Below are positions 8,212-17,075 of a stretch of DNA of 64,000 nt, piece after piece (positions within the stretch are counted from its first letter, which is position 1; the number at the start of each line of letters is the position of its first letter). A model generated the notes under the pieces. That model was given only the letters and a program-made list of their open reading frames with translations, did not search any database and had not been told where the DNA came from. The position numbers were made by a program, and so were the translations under genes. Source of the stretch: Paenarthrobacter nitroguajacolicus (lineage in GTDB: Bacteria > Actinomycetota > Actinomycetes > Actinomycetales > Micrococcaceae); the NCBI RefSeq assembly GCF_007786235.1, contig NZ_VNFK01000013.1, forward strand, positions 62,001 to 126,000, written 5' to 3'.

Positions 8212-9441
8212 ATGAGCGCAACCAATCCAACCACCACCCTCATCACCAATATCGGCGAGCTGATGACCCAGGACCTGGAACACCGAGTCCTCAAGGACGC
8301 GGCGATCGTGGTCGAAGGAGAGCGCATCGCATGGATGGGGTCCAGCAAGGACGCCCCCGCGGCTGACGAAAAGATCGACGCCGAAGGCCGCGCCGTCTTG
8401 CCCGGTTGGGTTGATTCGCACTCGCACCTGGTGTTTGCCGGTGACCGCACCGCGGAGTTCGAAGCCCGCATGGCCGGCGAAAGTTACAGTGCCGGCGGCA
8501 TCGCAGTCACCACGGGAGCGACGCGCAGCGTCAGCGATGCCGAGCTCACCCGCCTGGTGCGGGACCGAGTGGCCGAGGCAGTCTCCCAGGGCACCACCTA
8601 CCTGGAGAGCAAGACCGGTTATGGGCTGGACGTTGAGAACGAAGCGCGCAGTGCCCGCATCGCTGCGGCCGAAGTGGATGAGGTCACCTACCTCGGCGCG
8701 CACTTGGTACCCGCCGGTTCGGACCCCGAGGAATACACGGACCTGGTGTGCGGGGACATGCTCGACGCCGTCCTCCCGCACGTCCGCTGGGCAGACGTCT
8801 TCTGCGAGCGCGGCGCTTTCACCGAAGACCAGTCCCGTCGCGTCCTGACGGCGGCCCGCAACGCAGGTCTCGGCCTGCGGGTCCACGGCAACCAGCTCGG
8901 CGAGGGGCCGGGCGTGGCGCTGGCCGTGGAGTTCGCGGCTGCGAGTGTGGACCACGTGAACTACCTTTCGGACAAGGACATCGCCGCCCTCGCGGAAACC
9001 TGGACCGGCTGGGACGCCGCTACAGGCCAGGGAGCACGGGGCACGGTTGCTACCTGCCTTCCGGCTTGCGATCTCTCCACCCGCCAGCCTTTGGCGCCTG
9101 GGCGTGAATTGATCGACGCCGGCGTGCAAATCGCGCTGGCGGCCAACTGCAACCCTGGAACGTCGTACACCACGTCCATGGCTTTCTGCGTCACCACAGC
9201 GGTTCTCCAGATGCACTTGAGCGTCCACGAGGCCGTCCGCGCGGCGACGTACGGCGGCGCCTTGGCGTTGGGCCGGGAGTCCGGGAACGACGTCGACGGC
9301 GAACGCGCGGTGGGTTCGCTCGTCGTCGGCCATCGGGCTGACCTGCACATGTTGAAGGCCCCGTCGGCAACGCATCTGGCTTACCGTCCCGGGATCCCGC
9401 TGACGCACTCGGTGTGGCGGGCGGGCATACGCGCGGTCTAG
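8212..9441 (+). CDS. hutI: Imidazolonepropionase
   Basis: 409 residues. A metal-dependent amidohydrolase that opens the ring of imidazolone-5-propanoate to N-formimino-glutamate, the third step of histidine breakdown. Seen in the sequence: the metal-binding HSH (WVDSHSHLVFAGDR), the substrate loop ESKTGYGLD, the metal histidines in LGAHLVPAG and LRVHGNQLGEG, and NCNPGTSYTTSM near the C-terminus, all as in HutI. The start was placed at the ATG after the upstream gene's stop; a longer in-frame extension would overlap that gene by about 150 bases. No other hut gene is in the window. A clear terminator follows. Confidence 0.95.
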   Translation: MSATNPTTTLITNIGELMTQDLEHRVLKDAAIVVEGERIAWMGSSKDAPAADEKIDAEGRAVLPGWVDSHSHLVFAGDRTAEFEARMAGESYSAGGIAVTTGATRSVSDAELTRLVRDRVAEAVSQGTTYLESKTGYGLDVENEARSARIAAAEVDEVTYLGAHLVPAGSDPEEYTDLVCGDMLDAVLPHVRWADVFCERGAFTEDQSRRVLTAARNAGLGLRVHGNQLGEGPGVALAVEFAAASVDHVNYLSDKDIAALAETWTGWDAATGQGARGTVATCLPACDLSTRQPLAPGRELIDAGVQIALAANCNPGTSYTTSMAFCVTTAVLQMHLSVHEAVRAATYGGALALGRESGNDVDGERAVGSLVVGHRADLHMLKAPSATHLAYRPGIPLTHSVWRAGIRAV

Positions 9442-9468
9442 GGCGGCGCGGCACAAACAACAGAGAAA

Positions 9469-9500
9469 GGCGGTGTTCCGGTGGGAACACCGCCCTTCTT
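9469..9500 (+). terminator. Intrinsic terminator after hutI
   Basis: GGCGGTGTTCC and GGAACACCGCC form a perfect 11-bp stem with a GGTG loop, followed by CTTCTTT. It lies 28 bp after the hutI stop codon and directly before the 19-bp tandem array. Confidence 0.85.
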
Positions 9501-9593
9501 TACTGAGGTGTGGAGTCTTTACTGAGGTGTGGAGTCTTTACTGAGGTGTGGAGTCTTTACTGAGGTGTGGAGTCTTTACTGGGGCGTGGAGCG
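9499..9593. repeat. Five-unit 19-bp tandem repeat between convergent genes
   Basis: Unit TTTACTGAGGTGTGGAGTC is repeated four times without change (9499-9574). A fifth unit (9575-9593) has four differences. The array starts in the T-rich tail of the hutI terminator and ends two bases before the stop codon of the convergent GH101 gene. Nothing suggests that it codes for protein. Confidence 0.9.
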
Positions 9594-9594
9594 A

Positions 9595-12500
9595 CTATGC
9601 GCAGCTGAACTTCGCATCTGCCCAATCACCCCAGTCGTCGCCGGCATCATCGCCGTTCTTGTCGGCGATCAGCTCGACGTTCCGGACTCCGGTGATGTCC
9701 ACGTTCAGGGGCAGTGCTGCTGAGTCGGCGCTGAGGACGGGGGTGCGGAGAAGTTCCCGCCCGTCGCCCTTCACGATGAACACCACTGATCCGTGCAGGC
9801 CCTTGTTCAGCTTGGCGTCGTCCACTCCCACCACGGCGGTGAAGGCGTTGCACTTGGCTTCCGTGGAGATGCTGATCTTCGAGTCGGCGTGGACGCCGAT
9901 GCCCTTGGGGTAGACGACGCCGTCGAGCCGCAGTGCGGGCCCGTCGCCGGCGTTCTGCTCACCGTTGGCCCGGTCCCGTTCCGCCGGTCCCCAGCCGTTG
10001 GTGCTGCCGATCCAGGGCAGGTCGGAGGCAAAAACGGTGCCTTGCAGGACGGGTGCCGGCGGTTCCTGGGACGTGGAGGAGCAGGTGAACTTGGCGTCGG
10101 CCCAGTCCGCGTGGTCGTTGCCATTGGAGTCGCCGGCATCGTTGGCTGTCAGCTCCACGTACTGGGCGCCGGTGACGTCCACGGTGAGCGGCAGGGGAGC
10201 GCTGGACGCGCCCAACACCGGGGTGGTGACCTTGGTGGTCCCATCAGCCACTACGGAGAACTTCACGCTGCCCCGTGTCGGCTGGGCGTCATCGATGCCT
10301 ACCGTTGCGGTAAAGGCAGTGCAGTAGCCGCCGAGGTAGTAGCGGACAGTGCCGTTGGCGTGGGCTCCGAGTCCCTTCGCGTAGACGGTGCCGTTCAGGG
10401 TGAGCGGCGTCCCGTCGCCGGCTCCGGTCCCGCCGTTGGACTGGTCCTTCTCCACCGGCCCCCAGCCGTTGGTGGCGCTGACCCAGGGGTGGTCGCTGGC
10501 GAACACTGTGGCCTGCGGCGGTTTGGGCAGTGTCCGGACCGTGGTGGTGGTGCTGATGGTCCGGCCGCCTGCAGGTTCTGTTGTGGTGGTGTAGCTGGCC
10601 TTGGCAGTGATGGAGTAGTCGCCGTCAGCCGATGCCGGGGCGGTGATTTTCCATGTGGTGGTGAGGTTGCCGCCAGCAGGGAGGGTTGCGGCAGTCGCAG
10701 GCGTCGAAGGGGTTGCCGTCCAGCCCTCAGGCAGCTCAAGCGCCACGGACAGTTCGGCGACAGCAGCCGGTTCGTCAGAGACAAAAGTGGTGACGAAGTC
10801 CTGGGCTTTGCCCTGCTGGACTACGTCGCCTTGAAGTTCGGCCGTAAGCTGTGCGCAGGCCGGGACGGCGTCCGAAGCGCCGAGGTCCTCCACCAGGAAG
10901 TTGTCCAGCGTGAAGTCCGAACCGTTGGAGCTGCCCGTGCGCTGCAGCCCTACGAAGTAGTCCCCGCAGAAGCCGGTATCCAGGATCTGCTCGAACCGGG
11001 TGGTGGAGGTTTTCGCGTCGATTGGTTGGCTGCCCGTGACTGCGGGCCCTGCCTGCGAGTCGTAGCCGGACACCCAGGCGTACTGCCCTGCCTTGGAATT
11101 CTGGTAGTCGAAGGACACCTTGTACTTGTGGCCGGCCTGGAACGGAATGCTCGCCTCGGTGGTGCGGTACACCATGCCCGGTCCGCCATTGGGAGCGCGG
11201 TTCTCGTCGTGGGCGATCAATGACCAGGTACCGTCCAGTACTTCGTCGATCACATTGGTGTGCCAGCCCTTCTGCGTGAAGGGTTCATTGCGTTCGGTGA
11301 TGTGGGTGCGCGGGTCCGTGGAGCCGCCGGCGTCGCCCTTCACAAAGGGTCCCCAACCCTGGTCCACGTTTTCGAAATCTTCGCTGAGCACGCCGGTGGT
11401 GGCCACCTTGGTGGTCTTCACCGCCCGGAAGTCATCGACGCGCACTGTGGCGTCGCCGTCGGCGGCTTTGACGGAAACAGTGGCCTTCGTGTTGTTCCGC
11501 GGCACATCCACCAGCACCCGTACACGCTGGAACGAGGTACCGTGCTTCTCGTCGCCAGCGACGAAGTTTTCGGCATTGGATGAGTCGATGGTGACGCTTT
11601 CGGATGTGCCGTTGATGTCGACGGAGAGCGTGGTGGGACGGGCCTTGCCGGGCTGGATTTCAATCCATGCGCTGACGGATTGGGTTCCGGCATCCAGCTT
11701 GACTTCCTGGCTGATGGACGACGGCGTTGCCCCCAGCTCCGCGAAGCGGCGGCCTTTGTCGTCGCGCACCTGGGTGACGTGGCCCGTGGGGTTCCAGGGG
11801 GAGAGGTCGGCGCCGTTGAAGCCGGGATCGTTGAAGGCGGTGCCTTCGCCGAACTCGGCTTTCTTGGGAAGATCGGCCTTGTTGTTCCTGGGAGCAAGGA
11901 CGTACGGCTGTTTGGAGTCGGCGTTGACGGTGACCTGTCCGTTGACCACGGGGACATCCGCCACCTTCACGCGTCCGTTGTCAGTCAGTTTGAACAGTTC
12001 AAGAGAGGTGGACTTGGCGAACTCCTTGGTGAGCGTCCAGGTGCTGGCACCCCCGGCCGGGTTGTAGTGGTAGAGCTTGTCGGCCTTGCCATTCTCCTTG
12101 GAGGACCACGGAAGGAGGTAGGTGCCACCTTGGAGGACGGATGCCCCGCCCACGGTGATGTTGCGTTCATCGGCGGTGTTTCCGGTGACGGCCACACCAT
12201 CAGCGAGGTCGATCCGCTCGGCCGTCCACTTGGTGATGGGGTGGTGCTGCAGGAACTTCGCCGGGAGGTTGGCTGTCCAGACGTTCTCACTGAAGGCGTT
12301 GAAGTCGTTCTGACCGGTCCAGCCTTCGAACTCCACAATGTGGCTCACGCCGAGCTTGGGGTCCGGGTTCCACACGTCTGATTGGGTGTTGTTGATGAAG
12401 CGCAGGATCTGCGAGTTGACGCCTTTGTTGGTGGAGCCACCGTATTTTTCATCGTTGGCCCAGTGCGACCACGTGTTGTTCCGGGACAGGTGGTCAGCCC

Positions 12501-13983
12501 ACTCGGAGCCAACCCGGAAGCCGTTCTTGACCAGTTCCTGCTGGAGGCGCTCGGCCAGCCATCCGAATTCGTAGTAGACGTCCACGTATACGAAGTCCAG
12601 GTTTTTGTCCGTAGCCTCGCGCAGTTCCTTGATGCGCTGAGCGAGCTTGCCGGAGTTGATGTCCTGGCGTTGGTTCATGTAGTAGGACTGGTCCAGCCAG
12701 TTCCACCCCAGGCCCTTGTCGGCCCGCAGGAGGTCTTCGCTGAAGGACTTGGCCTCCGGGTAGATCTCAGTGGCGTTGATGTGGACGCCGAAGCTGGCAT
12801 TCCAGTCCTTGCCTTCCTTGACCAGCGTGTTGAGGTCTTCCAGGCCGCCTGCGCGGGTGTTGAAGTTGTTGCCGTAGTCCGTGTTGGCGGAGTCGTGGCC
12901 TTCGCTGGTGTAGCCCTTGAGCATGGCCACCTGGCCCAGCCCGTCCGTTGCCAAGGAGATGCGCTTGACGTCATCCAGGGTCCGCAGGAAGGGGTGGGTT
13001 GCCTGGGAGGCAAAGTTGAACGGGATGTGGGTGATCACGTTATCGGGGGTTTGTTCACCCTTGTGGGGGCTGACCTGGATGGTCCTCATGGCGATGGCGG
13101 CGTCCTGCCAGTCCACACCGCCGTCGGCGTTGGCGTCAGGGGTGATGGCGACGCGTGTCCAGGGTAGTTCTTCGGTGGTGGCAGAGCCTTCAGCGCGGTA
13201 GAGCCATTGGCCGCTGGCGAGACCCATGGAGACGCCACCTGCACCGTCACTGACCGCCTGCCGCCAGAAGCGGCCCCGGTCCTTGGCACCGGGCCCGGAG
13301 GAAGTGTCGTAAAGGGCGTTGGATTCGACGGCGGCGCCCAGGGCAGCGGTGTTGGCCAGTGCGTAGGCCGAACTCTTGGCGGCGGCGTCCAAGGGAGTCG
13401 ACGCGGTGATCGGCGTGAATTCGTCTCCCGTCACGCCGCGATCCACGGATAGGTTGGCCGTGGACACCTGTGCCCCGGGCTGGTTGGAGCCCACGGTGAC
13501 CAGGTTCAGCCGGGGGAGTTGCAGGGTCTTCACGAGGTGGTCCGCGGAGTCCTTGATCTCCGTGACGTTGAAGGAGACCACGTTTTTCTTCACCGAGAGC
13601 CGCGCCTTGATCACGGTGTTGCCAAAGTCGGGCACGGTGAGGACGTAATCCCTTGCGTCCTTTCCGGCGGCGGTGGACGTTCCGGTGACCGCGTATTCCA
13701 GTCCGTTGAGGGTGATGGTGTTCAACCGCACTGCGGTGCCGTCGAGGCGGGCCTTGGTGGCGGTGTCGGTGTAGCCAAGGACTTGGGGGAAGGTGGTGGC
13801 AACATCCACGCGGAGGTCGCCGGAGGTGAGGGTGGCAGTATCTGCGGCGCTGACGATGTCTGCCGGTTGGGTAGCCGGGGCTGCAGTTGCGGGCTGAAGG
13901 GACAGCAGTCCCAGCGAGGAGGAGGCGACGACACAGGCCAAACTCAATGAGGCGAGGCGTCTGGGGGATGACAAGCCGGGCAT
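9595..13983 (-). CDS. Secreted endo-alpha-N-acetylgalactosaminidase, GH101 family
   Basis: 1462 residues. GH101 enzymes release the core-1 disaccharide Gal-beta-1,3-GalNAc from serine/threonine O-glycans. The start ATG follows AAGGAG and gives a signal peptide (MPGLSSPRRLASLSLACVVA, cut near ATAA); an ATG 39 bases upstream lacks a binding site. The catalytic part spans roughly residues 60-700, with YVDVYYEFGWLAERL holding the likely nucleophile Asp468 and FRVGSEWADH the likely acid/base Glu494. YGGSTNKGVNSQILRF and the FEGW stretch also match the family. Galactose-binding-like modules follow (about 715-1020), then a NEW3-like domain (about 1050-1130) and two NPCBM domains (about 1150-1290 and 1310-1462). 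There is no cell-wall anchor, so the enzyme is probably released. It is divergent from a sugar-phosphate operon suited to GalNAc. Confidence 0.92.
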   Translation of the reverse strand: MPGLSSPRRLASLSLACVVASSSLGLLSLQPATAAPATQPADIVSAADTATLTSGDLRVDVATTFPQVLGYTDTATKARLDGTAVRLNTITLNGLEYAVTGTSTAAGKDARDYVLTVPDFGNTVIKARLSVKKNVVSFNVTEIKDSADHLVKTLQLPRLNLVTVGSNQPGAQVSTANLSVDRGVTGDEFTPITASTPLDAAAKSSAYALANTAALGAAVESNALYDTSSGPGAKDRGRFWRQAVSDGAGGVSMGLASGQWLYRAEGSATTEELPWTRVAITPDANADGGVDWQDAAIAMRTIQVSPHKGEQTPDNVITHIPFNFASQATHPFLRTLDDVKRISLATDGLGQVAMLKGYTSEGHDSANTDYGNNFNTRAGGLEDLNTLVKEGKDWNASFGVHINATEIYPEAKSFSEDLLRADKGLGWNWLDQSYYMNQRQDINSGKLAQRIKELREATDKNLDFVYVDVYYEFGWLAERLQQELVKNGFRVGSEWADHLSRNNTWSHWANDEKYGGSTNKGVNSQILRFINNTQSDVWNPDPKLGVSHIVEFEGWTGQNDFNAFSENVWTANLPAKFLQHHPITKWTAERIDLADGVAVTGNTADERNITVGGASVLQGGTYLLPWSSKENGKADKLYHYNPAGGASTWTLTKEFAKSTSLELFKLTDNGRVKVADVPVVNGQVTVNADSKQPYVLAPRNNKADLPKKAEFGEGTAFNDPGFNGADLSPWNPTGHVTQVRDDKGRRFAELGATPSSISQEVKLDAGTQSVSAWIEIQPGKARPTTLSVDINGTSESVTIDSSNAENFVAGDEKHGTSFQRVRVLVDVPRNNTKATVSVKAADGDATVRVDDFRAVKTTKVATTGVLSEDFENVDQGWGPFVKGDAGGSTDPRTHITERNEPFTQKGWHTNVIDEVLDGTWSLIAHDENRAPNGGPGMVYRTTEASIPFQAGHKYKVSFDYQNSKAGQYAWVSGYDSQAGPAVTGSQPIDAKTSTTRFEQILDTGFCGDYFVGLQRTGSSNGSDFTLDNFLVEDLGASDAVPACAQLTAELQGDVVQQGKAQDFVTTFVSDEPAAVAELSVALELPEGWTATPSTPATAATLPAGGNLTTTWKITAPASADGDYSITAKASYTTTTEPAGGRTISTTTTVRTLPKPPQATVFASDHPWVSATNGWGPVEKDQSNGGTGAGDGTPLTLNGTVYAKGLGAHANGTVRYYLGGYCTAFTATVGIDDAQPTRGSVKFSVVADGTTKVTTPVLGASSAPLPLTVDVTGAQYVELTANDAGDSNGNDHADWADAKFTCSSTSQEPPAPVLQGTVFASDLPWIGSTNGWGPAERDRANGEQNAGDGPALRLDGVVYPKGIGVHADSKISISTEAKCNAFTAVVGVDDAKLNKGLHGSVVFIVKGDGRELLRTPVLSADSAALPLNVDITGVRNVELIADKNGDDAGDDWGDWADAKFSCA

Positions 13984-14081
13984 AATGCTCCTTCTTGATT
14001 TTTCCGAGCTAGTTATAGTCATGTTCTTGCGGACTCGTCTAAGACTGCTCTATGGGACAGAAGTTGACAAGAGTTAACAGT

Positions 14082-14096
14082 CAGTTAACTTAACTG
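14082..14096. promoter_or_regulatory. Palindrome upstream of the GH101 gene
   Basis: CAGTTAACTTAACTG is a perfect 15-bp palindrome. A further GTTAAC lies at 14073-14078, giving two GTTAAC blocks in the divergent region nearer the GH101 start. It looks like a repressor site. The binding protein is unknown. Confidence 0.45.
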
Positions 14097-14148
14097 CACA
14101 TCTCGGCACACGCTTTCCGCCCTATGGCCGCTGTAATTGTCGCGGGTC

Positions 14149-14225
14149 CTTAATGACGCTGAATGCTCCTTGTTAGATCGAAAATGATCGTTTAGTGTTT
14201 CTATAGATCAGAAAACGTCATTAAG
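14149..14225. promoter_or_regulatory. Candidate DeoR operator array upstream of the SIS isomerase gene
   Basis: GATC blocks start at 14176 (GATCGAAAA), 14186 (GATCGTTTA) and 14206 (GATCAGAAAA). Their spacing of 10 and 20 bp puts them on one face of the helix, a pattern seen with DeoR-type regulators. A perfect 10-bp inverted repeat (CTTAATGACG at 14149-14158 and CGTCATTAAG at 14216-14225) flanks the array. The DeoR protein at the end of the operon is the natural candidate to bind here. The assignment is inference. Confidence 0.45.
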
Positions 14226-14247
14226 CTGAGCGGGAGCGGAACACACG

Positions 14248-15165
14248 ATGAGCGAGAACACACTGGGCGCCTTCATGGAGGAAGAGCTGGTTTCCCAGCC
14301 CGACGTCTGGCAGCGGGCCGTCGAGCAGGCACGTACGGAGCGTTTGCTTCCCGCGGACGGCAAGCGCATCGCCGTCATTGGCTGTGGCACCTCCTGGTTC
14401 ATGGCCCAGAGCTACGCCGCCGCACGTGAATCCGCCGGGAAGGGCGTGACGGATGCGTTCGCCGCTTCCGAGGCTTTCCTGAACAGCAACAGCGCCGACC
14501 GCCAGTACGACGCCGTTGTGGCCATTACTCGTTCGGGCACCACCACTGAGGTGCTGGAGATTCTGGCTGAGTTGAAGGGCATCGTCCCCACCGTCGCGAT
14601 CATTGGCGACACCACCTCGCCGATCGTTGAACTGGCAGATGCGGTGGTCGGCCTCCAGTACGCCGATGAGCGTTCGGTAGTGCAGACCCGTTTCGCCACC
14701 ACGGCATTGGTGTACATGCTCACGAGCCTTGGTATCGATGTGCAGCAGGCCATCGCGGATGCACGCGATGCCGTCACCGCTCCCGTTTCCCAGGAACTCC
14801 TGGACGCTGAGCAGTTCACTTTCCTGGGCACCGGTTGGACTGTTGGCCTGGCCCACGAGGCCGGGTTGAAAATGCGCGAAGCAGTCCAGGGCTGGACGGA
14901 GTCCTACCCCGCCATGGAGTACCGCCACGGCCCCATTTCCATCGCTGCCCCGGGCCGTGTCACATGGTTGTTCGGGACCCAGCCCGAGGGTTTGGACAAC
15001 GACATGGCCATTACCGGCGCCCTCTACATTCACACGGACAAGCACCCGCTGGCTGAACTGGCACGCGTCCACAAGGTAACGCTGGAACGTGCTCGTGTCC
15101 GTGGACTGAATCCGGACCTGCCCCGCAACCTGACGCGCTCCGTCATTCTCGACGCTTCCGCCTAG
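14248..15165 (+). CDS. agaS: SIS-domain sugar-phosphate isomerase/deaminase, AgaS-like
   Basis: 305 residues with two SIS (sugar isomerase) folds. The first has AVIGCGTSWFMAQSYAAA and AITRSGTTTEVLE, the phosphosugar-binding serine/threonine loops; the second has FLGTGWTVGLAHEAGLKMRE, with the EYRHGP motif also found in GlmS isomerase domains. Enzymes of this class convert galactosamine-6-phosphate or glucosamine-6-phosphate to the keto sugar phosphate. At 305 residues it is shorter than the roughly 380-residue enterobacterial AgaS. It starts a five-gene operon with a ROK kinase, a PfkB kinase and a class II aldolase, matching GalN-6-P to tagatose-6-P. The symbol is used by analogy. Confidence 0.75.
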   Translation: MSENTLGAFMEEELVSQPDVWQRAVEQARTERLLPADGKRIAVIGCGTSWFMAQSYAAARESAGKGVTDAFAASEAFLNSNSADRQYDAVVAITRSGTTTEVLEILAELKGIVPTVAIIGDTTSPIVELADAVVGLQYADERSVVQTRFATTALVYMLTSLGIDVQQAIADARDAVTAPVSQELLDAEQFTFLGTGWTVGLAHEAGLKMREAVQGWTESYPAMEYRHGPISIAAPGRVTWLFGTQPEGLDNDMAITGALYIHTDKHPLAELARVHKVTLERARVRGLNPDLPRNLTRSVILDASA

Positions 15166-15174
15166 GCACCCGTC

Positions 15175-16110
15175 ATGGTTCTCGGAGCCGCAGAATCGCC
15201 GGTCCTCTCCTTTGATGTTGGCGGGACCGATATCAAGGCCGGGTTGGTTGACGCCCGGGGGGCCGTTTTGGGCATGCGCCGCGTTCCCACGCCGCTGGAC
15301 CCTGCCCGACCCGGCGAAGCCGTCCTGGACCGGCTCGCTGAGCTTGCCGCCGAGCTGGCTGCCGAATTCCCGGGAGTTCCGGCCAGGGCTGCCGGCATCA
15401 TCGTCCCCGGCATCGTGGACTCGGTGGCCGGGGTGGGCGTGTACTCCGCCAACCTCGGATGGCGTGACTTTCCCTTCACGGCCGAAGCCGAGAAGCGGCT
15501 CGGCATTCCTGTGGCGTTCGATCATGATGTGCGTTCCGCCGCAGCGGTGGAACACAGCTTTGGTGGGTCCAAGGAGTTCAACGATGTTGTGGTGATGGTG
15601 GTGGGCACCGGCATCGCGGCAGCCGTTTTCTCGGGCGGCAAGGCTGTGACCGCGGGAGGTTTCGCCGGCGAACTCGGCCATGCCCAGGTCCCGGATCCCG
15701 ACGCCGCCCCGGGCACCACAGGTTCCACCATCCTGGAAGCCGTGGGTTCCGCCGGTGCCATCGCCAAGCGCTACCACCGGGCTTCCGGAAACAGGGTAAA
15801 TGGTGCTCGCGACGTGTTGCTCAAGGCAAGCGAGGGTGACCAAGCAGCGGCCCGGGTCTGGGCCGACGCAGTGGATGCCCTCGCCTTCACCATCTGCCAA
15901 TGCGTCAACATCATTGGCACTGAAGCTGTGGTGATCGGCGGCGGCCTTGCCGAAGCCGGGGATGAACTCCTTGATCCTCTCCGCACCCGTGTTAACCAGA
16001 TCCTGGATTTCCAACGGCGACCCCACCTGATCCGCGCCCAGCTGGGACAGGACGCAGGCCTCCTGGGAGCTGCCATCAATGCACGTGGCCTGTTGGGAGC
16101 CGGACAATGA
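15175..16110 (+). CDS. ROK family sugar kinase
   Basis: 311 residues. LSFDVGGTDIKAGLVDARG is the ATP-binding phosphate-1 motif, DHDVRSAAAVEHSFG contains the catalytic aspartate region, and VVVMVVGTGIAAAVFSGG is the phosphate-2 motif. The GELGH zinc-site histidine is present, but the usual CxCGxxGCxE cysteines are replaced by AQVPDPDAAPGTTGSTILE. The structural zinc of canonical ROK kinases is therefore probably absent. The gene lies 9 bp after the SIS gene and overlaps the next gene by 4 bp. In context it could phosphorylate imported GalNAc or a related amino sugar at C6. Confidence 0.82.
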   Translation: MVLGAAESPVLSFDVGGTDIKAGLVDARGAVLGMRRVPTPLDPARPGEAVLDRLAELAAELAAEFPGVPARAAGIIVPGIVDSVAGVGVYSANLGWRDFPFTAEAEKRLGIPVAFDHDVRSAAAVEHSFGGSKEFNDVVVMVVGTGIAAAVFSGGKAVTAGGFAGELGHAQVPDPDAAPGTTGSTILEAVGSAGAIAKRYHRASGNRVNGARDVLLKASEGDQAAARVWADAVDALAFTICQCVNIIGTEAVVIGGGLAEAGDELLDPLRTRVNQILDFQRRPHLIRAQLGQDAGLLGAAINARGLLGAGQ

Positions 16111-17075
16111 AGCGAGCCAACGTGAACCGCATCATCACAGTGACGGCCAACCCGGCCATCGACATGACCTACACCGTGCAGGGGATCACCGAAGGGGCCA
16201 GCCATCGTGTGCCGACCCCGTTGAGCCGCGCCGGCGGCAAAGGGATCAACGTAGCCCGCGTCACCCACCAGCTCGGATACCCCGTCCTCGCCATCGCGCC
16301 CACGGGCGGAGCCGCCGGACAGACCTTGGCCGCCGAACTCTGGACCAGCGGCGTGCCACACACCCTGGTGGGAGTTGCTGCCGAAACCCGTCGCAGCATC
16401 GCGCTCGTGGACACGGTGGCAGGCGAAACATCCATCTTCAACGAAGAAGGCCAAGCGCTCCTTCCGGATGATTGGCGTTCCCTCCGGATCGCAGTAGTGG
16501 AGGCCGTGAGCGGCAACCGCAACCTGCCCGCCTCCGTCCTGGTCGGTTCCGGCAGCCTCCCGCCTGGCGCCCCCGCGGATTTCTACCCGGAGCTGGTGCG
16601 CCTGGCCCACGACGCCGGCATCCCGTGCATCATCGACACCTCCGGTCCCGGAATCATCGCCGCAGCCAAGGCAGGCGCAGAAATCCTCAAGCCAAACCAC
16701 CACGAACTTGCAGAGGCCACGGGCGAGTCCAGCCTCGAAGCGGCAGCGCTCTCGCTGATAGGCATGGGTGCCCGCACCGTGCTGGTGAGCGCCGGCGCCG
16801 ACGGCATGCTCGCCTTTGACCATGCCGCTCCGGGCGGCTACTGGAGCGCGCGCCTGCCGGAATCGCTCAGTGGAAACCCCACAGGGGCGGGCGACGCCGG
16901 TGTGGCAGCTGCCGCCGTCGCGCTCGCCGAAGGCATCACAGAGCCCCGCGATATTCTTCGCCGGGCTACCGCCTGGTCCGCCGCCGCAGTGCTCATGCCC
17001 GCAGCGGGCGAGATCTCGCCCCGGTACCAGGAGCTGCAGGACCAACTGATCGTTACATGGAAGGAGACCCGGTGA
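16107..17075 (+). CDS. PfkB family hexose-phosphate kinase (tagatose-6-P or 1-phosphofructokinase type)
   Basis: 322 residues. The start ATGA overlaps the ROK stop. The fold is that of the FruK/LacC group: VTANPAIDMTYTV at the N-terminus, the sugar-binding RAGGKGINVARVTHQLG (PfkB signature 1) and NPTGAGDAGVAAAAV (signature 2 with the catalytic aspartate). LacC-type enzymes phosphorylate tagatose-6-phosphate to the 1,6-bisphosphate, which the next gene's aldolase class splits. FruK-type activity on fructose-1-phosphate is the main alternative, but the adjacent SIS isomerase and aldolase favour tagatose-6-phosphate. Confidence 0.85.
   Translation: MKRANVNRIITVTANPAIDMTYTVQGITEGASHRVPTPLSRAGGKGINVARVTHQLGYPVLAIAPTGGAAGQTLAAELWTSGVPHTLVGVAAETRRSIALVDTVAGETSIFNEEGQALLPDDWRSLRIAVVEAVSGNRNLPASVLVGSGSLPPGAPADFYPELVRLAHDAGIPCIIDTSGPGIIAAAKAGAEILKPNHHELAEATGESSLEAAALSLIGMGARTVLVSAGADGMLAFDHAAPGGYWSARLPESLSGNPTGAGDAGVAAAAVALAEGITEPRDILRRATAWSAAAVLMPAAGEISPRYQELQDQLIVTWKETR

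Noticed and set aside
7103-9441. A complete histidine-utilisation operon.
   Set aside because: Only hutI is present; hutH, hutU and hutG-type genes are absent from the window.
14221-16107. A 628-codon open frame on the minus strand opposite the SIS and ROK genes.
   Set aside because: Both plus-strand genes are certain from motifs; the antisense frame has no start site with a binding sequence and no recognisable domain.
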